Source of the DNA: Amphritea atlantica
Lineage (GTDB): Bacteria > Pseudomonadota > Gammaproteobacteria > Pseudomonadales > Balneatricaceae
NCBI RefSeq assembly: GCF_900111095.1
Contig: NZ_FOGB01000001.1
Span: 62,001 to 126,000 of the forward strand
Direction: 5' to 3'
Length of the DNA: 64,000 nucleotides
This document shows, one piece after another, positions 18,867-27,129 of the stretch (position 1 is its first letter; every line of letters starts with the position of its first letter). The notes beneath the pieces are model-generated. The model was not told the origin of the DNA. It was given only the letters and a program-made list of their open reading frames with translations, and ran no database searches. The position numbers were made by a program, and so were the translations under genes.

Positions 18867-19511
18867 TTAACGGATCAGCAGATCCAACAGGGCCGACGGT
18901 TCATTAATCAGATAATCGCAGTCACTGCTATGCAGCTCCCCGGCTTCGCCATAACCCCAGCTAACCGCCACCGAATTAAGACCATGGGCCCGGGCCGCCC
19001 GGATATCGCTCGCTCTGTCGCCGATCATCCAGTGACGGCTGTAGGGCCTGGGGTGCTCTTTGATCAACTCTCCCAGATGCTCAGTTTTATCACTTTTAGC
19101 GCCGTTGAGTTCACTACCGTGAACCCCCTCAAACAGTTTAGCCAGCTGTGCATCCTCAAGTAGCCACTCAGCCTGCGGCTGGGGTTTAACTGTCAGCACC
19201 CGCAACCGCAGCCCGGCATCTGAAAGCTGTTGTAGCAGATCCCTGATACCGGGATAAACCTGATAGTTGCGAATCCCCTGTTGCAGATAATGCTGGCGAA
19301 AGCGGATCACTGCATCCTCAATCAGCGCCTTCTCAGTGCTGTTCATCAGTCGGGCAAAGCTATCGCGAATAGGTGGGCCAAAGCAGCGCTGTAGCTGCTC
19401 AGGGTCGGCCTGTGGATACCCCAGACCGGAGAGGGCGCTCTGGATCGATTCGGCTATTCCCCGTTGAGAATCGAGGAGGGTGCCATCGAGATCAAAAAAC
19501 AGCGTTTTCAT
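18867..19511 (-). CDS. HAD-family hydrolase, phosphoglycolate phosphatase-like
   Basis: A 214-residue HAD phosphatase with the N-terminal nucleophile motif FFDLDGTLLDS, motif II in VLTVKP, a lysine in GAKSDKTEHL and motif IV in MIGDRASDI. The cap domain (about residues 15-85) matches the Gph/PGP subgroup. Phosphoglycolate phosphatase would supply glycolate, a glyoxylate precursor, which would fit the bhc neighbours, but HAD substrates are poorly predicted from sequence. It converges on the oxaloacetate decarboxylase gene with 20 bases between the stops. Confidence 0.75.
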   Translation of the reverse strand: MKTLFFDLDGTLLDSQRGIAESIQSALSGLGYPQADPEQLQRCFGPPIRDSFARLMNSTEKALIEDAVIRFRQHYLQQGIRNYQVYPGIRDLLQQLSDAGLRLRVLTVKPQPQAEWLLEDAQLAKLFEGVHGSELNGAKSDKTEHLGELIKEHPRPYSRHWMIGDRASDIRAARAHGLNSVAVSWGYGEAGELHSSDCDYLINEPSALLDLLIR

Positions 19512-19599
19512 GGCGTTTATATTTATCTATCCGGTTACAGAGTGTGAGTTGATTATTGTACACAATTTTAAAGATCGTTGTTCGATGTCCGAACGCTAC

Positions 19600-20322
19600 G
19601 CTTGTCCGAAGTGCGGCATTGGGCTGAATCGCTGCAGGATGCAGCTCCTACGAGGGCGTTATTCGGGGGCCGGGTCCGAACGCTGCGCTTGTTCGCAGTC
19701 CGGAAAATGCAGGTTGGTTGTCTCGTTTGTAGGAGCCGCTTTCAGCGGCGATATTGGGTGCAGGCATTGGGCCAAATCGCTGCAAGATGCAGCTCCTACG
19801 AGGGCGTTATTCGGGGTCCGGGGTTCGAGCGCTGCGCTTGTCCGCAGTCGGAAAGAGCAGAGGGGGTGGCATCTTTTGTAGGAGCCGCTTCCAGCGGCGA
19901 CATTGGGTGCGGCATTGGGCTCAATCGCTGCAGGATGCAGCTCCTACCAGGGCGTTATTCGGGGGCCGGGGTCCGAACGCTGCGCTTGTCCGAGGTCGGA
20001 AAGAGCAGAGGGGGTGGCATCTTTTGTAGGAGCCGCTTCCAGCGGCGATAGAATCGCTTTTGTAGGAGACGCGCTAGCATGCCCTCCGGGTACCTCGCGG
20101 CGATAGTCTGAACAGGCATTGGGCCAAATCGCTGCAGGATGCAGCTCCTACGGGGGCGTTATTCGGGGGCCGGGTCCGAACGCTGCGCTTGTCCGCAGTC
20201 CGGAAAATGCAGGGTGGTTGTCTCGTTTGTAGGAGGCGCGCCCTCGCGGCGATATTGGGTGCAGGCAATAAGCTCAATCGCTGCAGGATGCAGCTCCTAC
20301 GGGGGCGTTATTTGAGGTCCGA
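19600..20322. repeat. Tandem array of about 147-base palindromic repeats
   Basis: The core 'attgggc..aatcgctgcaggatgcagctcctac' recurs at about 19616, 19764, 19911, 20116 and 20265. Each copy is accompanied by 'tgtaggagccgct-cagcggcga' and 'ccgaacgctgcgcttgtccg'. Each unit holds hairpins (GCTGCAGGATGCAGC; GCCGCTTTCAGCGGC). One extra short unit with 'ctagcatgccctccgggtac' sits at about 20065-20100, a sequence that returns near 27178-27230. Open frames across the array are repeat translations, not genes. Confidence 0.8.
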
Positions 20323-20337
20323 GGTACGGAAAAGCAC

Positions 20338-20368
20338 AAAAAAAAGACCGTCAGCGTCCTGACAGTCT
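20338..20368 (-). terminator. Intrinsic terminator of the candidate small RNA
   Basis: The stem 20345-20354 / 20359-20368 has ten pairs including one G-U, and is followed on the minus strand by eight or nine T residues. Confidence 0.75.
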
Positions 20369-20490
20369 TAAACCCTCGCAGAGGGGAGTCAACAAGAATC
20401 TTACCGACAATGATAGGTTGCCGGTGAAGACACAGCACCCGGACCTGTGAAGCCTGAGATCAGCGATCACTGGTTTCAGGGCCGTAATGC
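20338..20490 (-). ncRNA. Candidate small RNA with strong terminator
   Basis: Read on the minus strand, TTGACC (20526-20521) and CACAAT (20503-20498) with a 17-base spacer could be a promoter. About 150 bases later a 10-bp stem AGACTGTCAG/CTGACGGTCT with a GACG loop is followed by a run of T, a near-perfect intrinsic terminator. Between them lie further hairpins, including CCCTC-TGC-GAGGG. No gene lies upstream on this strand for 700 bases, so the terminator is not explained by a protein gene. The RNA family is not recognised; a 39-codon GTG frame is present but runs into the terminator stem. Confidence 0.5.
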
Positions 20491-20545
20491 TGTTGCTATT
20501 GTGGTTAATCCTGACTTTTTGGTCAACTTGTTGTCAGATAATCCC

Positions 20546-20588
20546 GTTTCATAATATGGCAACAATATATATTATTATTTGTATACAA
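20546..20588. promoter_or_regulatory. Overlapping regulatory region with BhcR-like and GntR-like operator motifs
   Basis: TTTCATA-A-TATGGCA (20546-20561) matches the left arm and part of the right arm of the palindromes before bhcA. TTGTATACAA (20579-20588) is identical to the palindrome found at purine-gene promoters elsewhere in the window. Both lie upstream of the GlcG-like gene and of the candidate small RNA on the other strand. Confidence 0.55.
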
Positions 20589-20713
20589 TACTTTGGTCTG
20601 AATGTAAGTTTTATCTATATATTCGTTTTGTCTACCGCTGAGTGAGGGTTGCCCACAGCGCCGAACGATCAGATTTCTCAATTAATAAAATTAACAATTC
20701 AGAGGTAACACTG

Positions 20714-21151
20714 ATGGTCAGACTAAATCTGGAAAATTCGATCACCATAATCCAGGCGGCATTCAATAAAAGCCGCGAGCTGAATACTTCGCCATTGACC
20801 GTGGCGATTCTGGACAGTGCGGGCAGGCTGATCTCGCTGCAGCGTCAGGACGGTTCCAGTATGCTGCGGCCGGATATTGCGATAGGTAAGGCCTGGGGGG
20901 CGGTAGCGATGGGTAAATCCTCCCGTGATCTGGGCCGGGATGCGCTGGAACGTCCCGCCTTTATCTCATCGTTAACGACGCTGGCGCAGGGGCATCTGGT
21001 ACCGGTAGCCGGTGGTGTGCTGGTGCGCAACAGCGAAAATGAGGTGGTTGGTGCTGTGGGAGTCAGTGGTGATCTGTCCGATGTGGATGAGCTGTGTGCC
21101 ATCACCGGCATTCAGGCCGCCGGGCTGATCGCGGATGCCGGGGCTATCTAG
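20714..21151 (+). CDS. GlcG/HbpS family protein (DUF336)
   Basis: A 145-residue protein of the GlcG/HbpS family: VAILDSAGRLISLQRQDG near the start, then AIGKAWGAVAMG and the closing GGVLVRNSENEVVGAVGVSG pattern. Family members bind haem or small molecules, and are often found beside glycolate/glyoxylate genes, but no enzymatic role is established. ATG 20714 was chosen for the AGAGGT before it. The promoter region carries motifs seen both at the bhc and purine promoters, suggesting it responds to the same metabolites. It ends before a terminator. Confidence 0.82.
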   Translation: MVRLNLENSITIIQAAFNKSRELNTSPLTVAILDSAGRLISLQRQDGSSMLRPDIAIGKAWGAVAMGKSSRDLGRDALERPAFISSLTTLAQGHLVPVAGGVLVRNSENEVVGAVGVSGDLSDVDELCAITGIQAAGLIADAGAI

Positions 21152-21177
21152 CGTATAGTCGTTTATTAAGACAGATA

Positions 21178-21216
21178 AAGCCTCCGATCAGACCTCCAGT
21201 CAATCGGGGGCTTTTT
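21178..21216 (+). terminator. Intrinsic terminator after the GlcG-like gene
   Basis: GCCTCCGAT pairs with ATCGGGGGC, followed by TTTTT. It also lies just past the stop of the converging TetR gene. Confidence 0.7.
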
Positions 21217-21217
21217 G

Positions 21218-21838
21218 CTATTCAGGCTGTATGCTTTTAACCCCACAGCCTTTCAGTATCAGCCGGGTGAGTTGCTCTGCGGCGGTGTCGTAGTCAGCCT
21301 GACTCATCTTATCTTTACCGGTCACCCGGGATATCTGCCAGTCAAAATCGGCATAGGTCTGGGTGGCCGCCCAGATGGTGAACAGCAGATGATGGGGGTC
21401 TACCGGATCGATCAGCTGGCGTTTGACCCAGGACGCTATTCTGTTACTGCTGACCCTGGTCTGCTCCATCATCTGTTCAGCAATATCCTCAGGCAGATGG
21501 GGAGCACCATGCATAATCTCACTGGCAAACACCTTCGAGGCGTGGGGGTGCTGTTGCGACACCCGGATTTTGGCGCGGATATATTGTTCCAGCACGGTGG
21601 CCGGATCATCGTTCTCGTAAAACGGTGTGGCTGCCTGCAACAGGGGATCAATAACGCTTTCAACAACGCTGCGGTAGAGGTTTTTTTTACTCTTGAAGTA
21701 GTAGTAAACGTTGGCTTTGGGGAGGCCCGCATGGTTGGCTATATCCATGGTTTTCGTCGCGGCGTAACCCCGGGCGGCAAAAATTTCACTGGCAGCCTGA
21801 ATAATCAGCTCCCGGTTACGGTCCCCTATTTTAGCCAT
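21218..21838 (-). CDS. TetR-family regulator, RutR-like
   Basis: A 206-residue protein. The TetR helix-turn-helix spans about residues 8-55 (IIQAASEIFAARGYAATKTM and KANVYYYFKSKKNLY). The C-terminal domain (RAKIRVSQQHPHASKVFASEIM, ending in LTRLILKGCG) resembles the RutR group, which in E. coli binds pyrimidines and tunes pyrimidine and purine degradation. It sits between the GlcG-like gene and the urate pathway operon and is likely to act on one of them; no operator was identified. Identity as RutR itself is not claimed. Confidence 0.8.
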   Translation of the reverse strand: MAKIGDRNRELIIQAASEIFAARGYAATKTMDIANHAGLPKANVYYYFKSKKNLYRSVVESVIDPLLQAATPFYENDDPATVLEQYIRAKIRVSQQHPHASKVFASEIMHGAPHLPEDIAEQMMEQTRVSSNRIASWVKRQLIDPVDPHHLLFTIWAATQTYADFDWQISRVTGKDKMSQADYDTAAEQLTRLILKGCGVKSIQPE

Positions 21839-21940
21839 CGGCTTACCTTATCCTGTCTTATTCTTTAACCGTGATGGTCAACTGCGGGGCCATGTTATCA
21901 CCCGCACTGAACCCGGCTCAACCGTGTTATTGCGAAAATG

Positions 21941-21970
21941 AAAAAGCCCTGTCGGTTAACAGGGCTTTTT
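21941..21970. terminator. Bidirectional terminator below puuD
   Basis: AAAAAGCCCTG and CAGGGCTTTTT form a symmetric stem with a TCGGTTAA loop. It closes the urate-pathway operon on the minus strand and could also stop transcription arriving from the other side. Confidence 0.8.
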
Positions 21971-22002
21971 AGCAGAATGTAGCAAACGGATTGTGACGCT
22001 GA

Positions 22003-23178
22003 CTACTTTGTCAACGCGCCCTGAGCGATCCAGGTGCCCAGCAGATCCCGTTCCTGCGGCGTCATCTGGGTGATATTACCCAGCGGCATCGCCTGGGTGG
22101 TAATCGCCTGCGCCTGAATCCGCGGAGCCAGCATCTGGATCTGTTGCGGATTATCCATGATGACCCCGAGAGGTGCGGCGGTAAAACCGGCAAAGGTCGG
22201 TGTGGCCGAATGGCACACGGAACAGCGCTCATCGATGATCTGCTTCACCTGTGTAAAGCTGACCTGGGTGGTGGATGTTTCAGCGGTTTTCGGTGCGGTG
22301 ACAAACGCCAGTGCGATCATCCCCAGCGCCGCCGCGGGAAGGGTCCAGACAAATTTCTGGCTTTCGTGACGGGTGTTAAAGTAGTGGCGCACCAGCACAC
22401 TCAGTATCGCTAAGCCCGCCAGAATCGCCCAGTTATACTCAAAGCTGTAAGTGCTGGGGAAGTGGTTGCTGATCATAATAAACAGCACCGGCAGGGTGAA
22501 GTAGTTGTTGTGCCGGGAGCGCAGTAAGCCTTTAGCTGGCAGCGCAGGATCAGGCTCGCGCCCTGCATTAATTGCCCCCACCAGATCACTCTGAGCCGGC
22601 ATAATGATAAAGAATACGTTGCCCACCATGATGGTGCCGATAATAGCGCCGATATGGATGAATGCCGCGCGGCCACTGAATACATGAGTGAAGCCCCAGG
22701 CAGCAGCAACCAGCAGAACAAACAGAACCAGGCCCAGCAGTGCGGGTTGCTTACCCAGGGGGGAATCACACAGGGTGGTATAGATAAACCAGCCCGCCAC
22801 CAGACTGCCGACACTGATGCCGATGGCGGCAGCCGAGCTGAGGTCTGAACCGGGCGCTACCAGATAGAGTTGTGCATTGAGGTAATACACCACCGCCAGC
22901 AGGGTAAAGCCAGACAGGAAGGTCGCGTAGGCTTCCCATTTAAACCAGTGCAACTGCTCCGGCATTTTTGGCGGAGCCAGTTTGTATTTTTCCAGATGGT
23001 AGATGCCGCCTCCGTGGATAGCCCACAGATCGCCGGACAGACCTTCACGGGGGTTACTCCGGTCCAGGTGGTTCTCCAGCCAGACGAAATAGAAGGACGC
23101 GCCGATCCAGGCGATACCGGTAATCATATGTACCCAGCGTACCGCCAGGTTTAACCATTCAGTGATATGGGGATCCAT
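22003..23178 (-). CDS. puuD: Urate hydroxylase PuuD (membrane, cytochrome c domain)
   Basis: A 391-residue protein with about eight hydrophobic segments (starting HMITGIAWIGASFYFVWLE) followed by a C-terminal cytochrome c domain with the haem motif CSVCH near residue 325. This fusion is characteristic of PuuD, which oxidises urate to 5-hydroxyisourate and passes electrons to the respiratory chain, so no hydrogen peroxide is formed as with uricase. GAGGAG precedes the start. Last gene of the puuE-uraD-alc-allA-puuD run, all on one strand. Confidence 0.92.
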   Translation of the reverse strand: MDPHITEWLNLAVRWVHMITGIAWIGASFYFVWLENHLDRSNPREGLSGDLWAIHGGGIYHLEKYKLAPPKMPEQLHWFKWEAYATFLSGFTLLAVVYYLNAQLYLVAPGSDLSSAAAIGISVGSLVAGWFIYTTLCDSPLGKQPALLGLVLFVLLVAAAWGFTHVFSGRAAFIHIGAIIGTIMVGNVFFIIMPAQSDLVGAINAGREPDPALPAKGLLRSRHNNYFTLPVLFIMISNHFPSTYSFEYNWAILAGLAILSVLVRHYFNTRHESQKFVWTLPAAALGMIALAFVTAPKTAETSTTQVSFTQVKQIIDERCSVCHSATPTFAGFTAAPLGVIMDNPQQIQMLAPRIQAQAITTQAMPLGNITQMTPQERDLLGTWIAQGALTK

Positions 23179-23294
23179 GGTTTACTCCTCATATAGTGAC
23201 ACTCATAGCTTTCGCTAAAGGCCAAAGTGTTAATGTTCTTGTTGTGCTCTGGTCGCTATTGGCTGTTCTCAAGGGCTATTTTCAAGGACTGTTC

Positions 23295-23813
23295 TCAAGG
23301 ACTGTTCTCAAGGACTATCTCAGTGTCTTCAGCAAAGAAATATTCATCGCAGTTATTGCCCTCACCCTCACGGTCGACCACCAGAAAGTCATCTTCGGGC
23401 ACGCAACTTAACACCGGGTGATGCCAGACGCCGGGGTGGTAATTGATCCCCTGGCTGCCATCGGTGATAAAAGCCCTGATATTGGCAGGCTCTGGCACTT
23501 CGCCGGGTTCTGCAACAATAATCAGAAACGGGTTCTGCTTCAGGGGAATAAACGCCTGACTACCAAACGGATGCCGCTCCAGCAGTTTCACCCGCAACGG
23601 CATTGCCAGCCCCTGAGCGCGGAAGATACTGATAATCCCCCGGTCGTCCGGCTTGCCCAGCATCACTTCAGCCAGTCGGTGGAAACGCTGGGTAGAGCCG
23701 TTGTTGATCATGAAAAAATCACGATCCCGGGTCTCAATCACCGTGCCATAGGGGGCGAATGCGGTGGCGGTCAGCGGTTCCGGTGTTAGCGTCAGCCTGG
23801 TTTGTTCAGTCAT
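23295..23813 (-). CDS. allA: Ureidoglycolate lyase
   Basis: A 172-residue protein with the AllA pattern: PLTATAFAPYGTVIE at the start, INNGSTQRFHRLAEV, ERHPFGSQAFIPL in the middle and INYHPGVWHHPVL near the end, which carries the conserved histidines. It splits ureidoglycolate into glyoxylate and urea, the last step of ureide breakdown by the allantoicase route. It starts about 38 bases after the allantoicase gene. Its glyoxylate is the likely feed for the bhc enzymes encoded 6-10 kb away. Confidence 0.93.
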   Translation of the reverse strand: MTEQTRLTLTPEPLTATAFAPYGTVIETRDRDFFMINNGSTQRFHRLAEVMLGKPDDRGIISIFRAQGLAMPLRVKLLERHPFGSQAFIPLKQNPFLIIVAEPGEVPEPANIRAFITDGSQGINYHPGVWHHPVLSCVPEDDFLVVDREGEGNNCDEYFFAEDTEIVLENSP

Positions 23814-23851
23814 TTAAAGCACCTTAGTCCTTAGTTCTCAGTCCGTAGCTC

Positions 23852-24850
23852 TTAGTCAGAAATATGGCCAAACAGTCTCAGTCGGCTGATGCCGCCGTCC
23901 GGGAAGATATTCAACCGGATATGGGTGATCGGCCCCAGCGCGTTGATCTGCTCACTGAACTCATGTTCCTGATGCATCTCCAGTTTTTGCGAGGGCAGTA
24001 ACTCTTTCCAGAACAGGCTCTGGGTTTCGATCTGCTCATCGGTGCCGCCTTTAACGTAGGCGGCCTGAATGGAGCAGCTGTCCGGGTAGTTGCCCTTAAA
24101 GTGCAGGGTGTCCACCACGATGCGGCTGATCTCGCCTGGATGTCCCAGGGCCACGATTACCCAGTCATTTCCCGGTGTCCGGCGGCGGGCGGTTTCCCAG
24201 CCATCGCCCATATTAACCCCTCGTCCCGGGTTAAGAATGTTGCTCATCCTGCCGAAGTGTTCGTCACTACAGGCCAGCGCCCGGCCACCGTTGAGGGAGG
24301 ACGCCAGATCGATCTCCTGCTCGCTGCCAATCTCAGACCAGTTCAGGTAGGGAGTGCCATACACCCGTAAACGGGCAACACCGCCATCCGGAAAGATATT
24401 AAAGCGGATATGGGTCCAGGGCTTATCATTATTAATGGCGTGCAGGTGGTGGCTATTGCCATTCAGGCTGACGGCACTCAGGAGTTCGGTCCACTCGGCA
24501 TCTTCAGCTGGATCTCCGTCCTGACAGAAGCAGGCTTCCAGTGAGGCTGAAGGCGGGTAGTTGCCGGTGAAGAACGAGGTATCGATATCGACGCCGCTGA
24601 TCACACCGGGTACGCCGAGGCGGATGATGGTGTAGTCATAGCCTTCAAAACGCTTACGGCGGGATTCCCAGCCATCCATCCATTTGCCATTGTCGTCAAA
24701 AACACCCTCTTTCCAGACGGGGGCTTCGGGTTGTAGCATCCGGTCGACGGCGGCAAACCAGTCGTCGGTTACAAAAATTGCCTTGCTGCCCAGACGGGCG
24801 TCAGCCAGGTTGATCTGTTTCTCAAATGTTGTTGTCATTATTTTACTCAT
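23852..24850 (-). CDS. alc: Allantoicase
   Basis: A 332-residue protein made of two related allantoicase domains. The first starts at [20 protein letters not shown], and the second at [20 protein letters not shown]; each later shows a W-E-x-R-R-R / D-W-x-I-x-x-L-G segment and a closing [10 protein letters not shown] or [10 protein letters not shown] motif. It hydrolyses allantoate to ureidoglycolate and urea. It lies 14 bases from uraD. ATG 24838 is an alternative start. The presence of allantoicase rather than allantoate amidohydrolase means that urea, not ammonia, is released. Confidence 0.93.
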   Translation of the reverse strand: MSKIMTTTFEKQINLADARLGSKAIFVTDDWFAAVDRMLQPEAPVWKEGVFDDNGKWMDGWESRRKRFEGYDYTIIRLGVPGVISGVDIDTSFFTGNYPPSASLEACFCQDGDPAEDAEWTELLSAVSLNGNSHHLHAINNDKPWTHIRFNIFPDGGVARLRVYGTPYLNWSEIGSEQEIDLASSLNGGRALACSDEHFGRMSNILNPGRGVNMGDGWETARRRTPGNDWVIVALGHPGEISRIVVDTLHFKGNYPDSCSIQAAYVKGGTDEQIETQSLFWKELLPSQKLEMHQEHEFSEQINALGPITHIRLNIFPDGGISRLRLFGHISD

Positions 24851-24864
24851 CTAGCGTAAATTGG

Positions 24865-25386
24865 TTACATAGCTTCCAGTCGGAACTGCGCTATTTTGTT
24901 GATTTCCTGTAATGCCCGGCTGAACTCCTGCTCGGGACTGTTATGGATGCGCTCTTCAAAGGCCGCCAGAATCTGGTGCCGGTTGCTGCCCTTGACCGCC
25001 ATAATGAACGGAAAACCAAATTTCGCTTTATACGCATCATTCAGCTGGGTAAAACGGGCGAACTCTTCGGCGGTGCACTCACTGATGCCCGCACCGGCCT
25101 GTTCTGACGTTGAAGATTCGGTCAGCTCACCCGCAATAGCGGCTTTTCCGGCCAGGTCCGGGTGAGCATTGATCAGATCCAGCTGAGATTGTTTATCAGA
25201 CTCGAGCAAGATCTTTGCCATCCGTCCATGCAGAGCCTCTATCTCATCACAACGGCTATCGATTCCCTGATCAAAGACCTGCTCAGCAACCCAGGCCGAA
25301 TGCTCATAGATGTCGCCAAAGGTACTGACAAAGCTTTCGCGGCTCATCTGGCTTGGGGTGCAGCTTTGAAACTGAGCGTGACTCAT
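24865..25386 (-). CDS. uraD: OHCU decarboxylase
   Basis: A 173-residue member of the 2-oxo-4-hydroxy-4-carboxy-5-ureidoimidazoline decarboxylase family. FVSTFGDIYEHSAWVAE lies near the start, INAHPDLAGKAAIAGELT carries the catalytic histidine region, and NDAYKAKFGFPFIMAVKG follows. It makes S-allantoin from OHCU, after UraH. It overlaps the end of puuE by 4 bases, so the two are translationally coupled. Confidence 0.93.
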   Translation of the reverse strand: MSHAQFQSCTPSQMSRESFVSTFGDIYEHSAWVAEQVFDQGIDSRCDEIEALHGRMAKILLESDKQSQLDLINAHPDLAGKAAIAGELTESSTSEQAGAGISECTAEEFARFTQLNDAYKAKFGFPFIMAVKGSNRHQILAAFEERIHNSPEQEFSRALQEINKIAQFRLEAM

Positions 25387-26306
25387 GATGCGCTCTCCGG
25401 GTTAAAGGGGTGTTCGGCGTACCAGTGTTTGGCAATGTCGATGCGGCGACTGAACCACACCTGCTCATGGCTCTGGGCATATTGGATAAACCGTTCCAGT
25501 GCTGCGATCCGGGCCGGACGACCGATAAGACGGCAGTGCAGACCGATAGAGAGCATTTTTGGTGCATCGGCGCCCTCTGCGTACAGGGTGTCGAAACTGT
25601 CTTTCAGATACTGATAGAACTGTTCGCCACTATTAAAGCCCTGTTGTGTGGCAAAGCGCATATCGTTGGTGTCCAGTGTATAAGGGATCACCAGATGGCC
25701 CTTGCCCTGATTATTGACCCAGTAGGGCAGGTCATCGTCATAGGCATCGGAGTCATACATAAAGCCGCCTTCCTCCATCACCAGCTTACGGGTGTTGGGG
25801 CTGTTGCGACCGGTGTACCAGCCCTGCGGCCGCTCACCGGTCACCTGAGTGATGATATCGATGGCGCGCATCAGATGATCACGCTCTTCCGACTCATCAA
25901 AATACTGATAGTCGATCCAGCGATAACCGTGGCTGCAGATCTCATGGCCGGCCTCGACCATCGCTTTTGCCACCTCCGGGTGACGCTCAATCGCCATCGC
26001 CACAGCAAAGATCGTCAGGGGGATCTCGTATTTACTAAACAGTTTTAACAGACGCCAGACACCGGCACGGCTGCCATATTCATAACAGGACTCCATACTC
26101 ATATGGCGCACACCGGGCAGCGGCTGTGCCCCCGGCATCTCTGACAGAAACGCCTCGGACTCGCTGTCACCATGCAGAATGCAGCGCTCGCCCCCCTCTT
26201 CGTAGTTAAGAACAAATGATATAGCGATACGGGCCTCACCAGGCCAGCGGGGATGGGGCGGATTGCTGCCATATCCGATCAGATCACGGGGATAGTCATT
26301 GTTCAC
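25383..26306 (-). CDS. puuE: Allantoinase PuuE (polysaccharide-deacetylase fold)
   Basis: A 307-residue cofactor-light allantoinase of the PuuE type. It shares the NodB/polysaccharide deacetylase fold: ISFVLNYEEGGE near the start, AMVEAGHEICSHGYRWIDY in the middle and HCRLIGRPARI near the end. It hydrolyses allantoin to allantoate. GTG 26306 is preferred to ATG 26336 because AAGGAG lies 7 bases before it and the family N-terminus (YPRDLIGYG) begins there. First gene of the minus-strand urate operon; its promoter region is shared with uraH and contains two TTGTATACAA-type palindromes. Confidence 0.93.
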   Translation of the reverse strand: MNNDYPRDLIGYGSNPPHPRWPGEARIAISFVLNYEEGGERCILHGDSESEAFLSEMPGAQPLPGVRHMSMESCYEYGSRAGVWRLLKLFSKYEIPLTIFAVAMAIERHPEVAKAMVEAGHEICSHGYRWIDYQYFDESEERDHLMRAIDIITQVTGERPQGWYTGRNSPNTRKLVMEEGGFMYDSDAYDDDLPYWVNNQGKGHLVIPYTLDTNDMRFATQQGFNSGEQFYQYLKDSFDTLYAEGADAPKMLSIGLHCRLIGRPARIAALERFIQYAQSHEQVWFSRRIDIAKHWYAEHPFNPESAS

Positions 26307-26380
26307 AGGGGCACTCCTTAACGAAACGGTAAGCATCTATTGGACTAAATAATGGATCAATCCAAACTGGTATGCAATCA

Positions 26381-26390
26381 TTGTATACAA
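26381..26390. promoter_or_regulatory. TTGTATACAA palindrome upstream of puuE
   Basis: A perfect 10-bp palindrome about 75 bases upstream of the puuE start. It fits the TNGTNNACNA pattern of FadR/VanR-type GntR regulators, one of which is encoded at 47851. Confidence 0.65.
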
Positions 26391-26529
26391 TATTTTTTAA
26401 AAGTAACAAGCGAAAATAGGCAGTAAATTCCAGGTTAGCCCGGGTGGATCTCCACTAAAACCGATGCTACACCTTTAAGATCAATGGTTTCAGGGTTTGA
26501 TTTCAGAATGTGATATTACTCAGATAATA

Positions 26530-26539
26530 ATGTATACAA
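26530..26539. promoter_or_regulatory. ATGTATACAA palindrome upstream of uraH
   Basis: It matches the recurrent palindrome at nine of ten bases, about 145 bases before uraH and within the same divergent region. Probably the second operator for this promoter pair. Confidence 0.6.
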
Positions 26540-26683
26540 TAAATTAAAAAATTGTCTTTAACTGTGGTTTTGGCTGTTCTATAGTGTAGCTATCTTCAGA
26601 TCAGTTTAGTCCGGTCTGCCGAACGTAAGTCGCAAACGTTTAACTATGCAAAGCGTAAGTATAAAAGAGAGGATGAATAACTT

Positions 26684-27037
26684 ATGGGTTATCTGACAAC
26701 ACATGTGCTGGACTCAGCCCACGGCTGTCCTGGCAGTGACATACCTGTCGCGCTCTACCGTATCAGCGATACCCGCCGCGAACTGCTGCATACCACCCTG
26801 ACCAATGATGATGGCCGCTGTGACCAGCCGGTGCTGGAAGGAGCTGATTTTAAAAAGGGCGTCTACGAACTGGTCTTCAGTGTTGGCAGTTATTACCGCA
26901 AACGGGGTGTCGAACTACCAGAACCCGCCTTCCTTGATGATGTGGTACTGCGCTTTGGTATTGCCGATGAAGAGGAGCACTACCATGTTCCACTGCTGAT
27001 CTCGCCTTACAGCTATTCGACGTATCGCGGGTCTTAA
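26684..27037 (+). CDS. uraH: 5-hydroxyisourate hydrolase
   Basis: A 117-residue transthyretin-like protein. The N-terminal LTTHVLDSAHGCP and the C-terminal YRGS tetrapeptide are the defining motifs of the hydrolase as opposed to animal transthyretin. It converts 5-hydroxyisourate to OHCU, between PuuD and UraD. It is divergent from puuE and shares the palindromic promoter region. Confidence 0.94.
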   Translation: MGYLTTHVLDSAHGCPGSDIPVALYRISDTRRELLHTTLTNDDGRCDQPVLEGADFKKGVYELVFSVGSYYRKRGVELPEPAFLDDVVLRFGIADEEEHYHVPLLISPYSYSTYRGS

Positions 27038-27129
27038 CTGCAGTCGCTAGACGTCGCTTCGCGACTGCCAGACGCGGCTTCGCCGCTTGCTAGTTGTTAG
27101 AAAAAGCGTTTCAAAAGCTGTAGCTCGTT

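Noticed and set aside
19578-20106. Several overlapping plus-strand open frames of 65-160 codons
   Set aside because: They are translations of the tandem palindromic repeats; their sequences repeat with the unit and have no ribosome sites.
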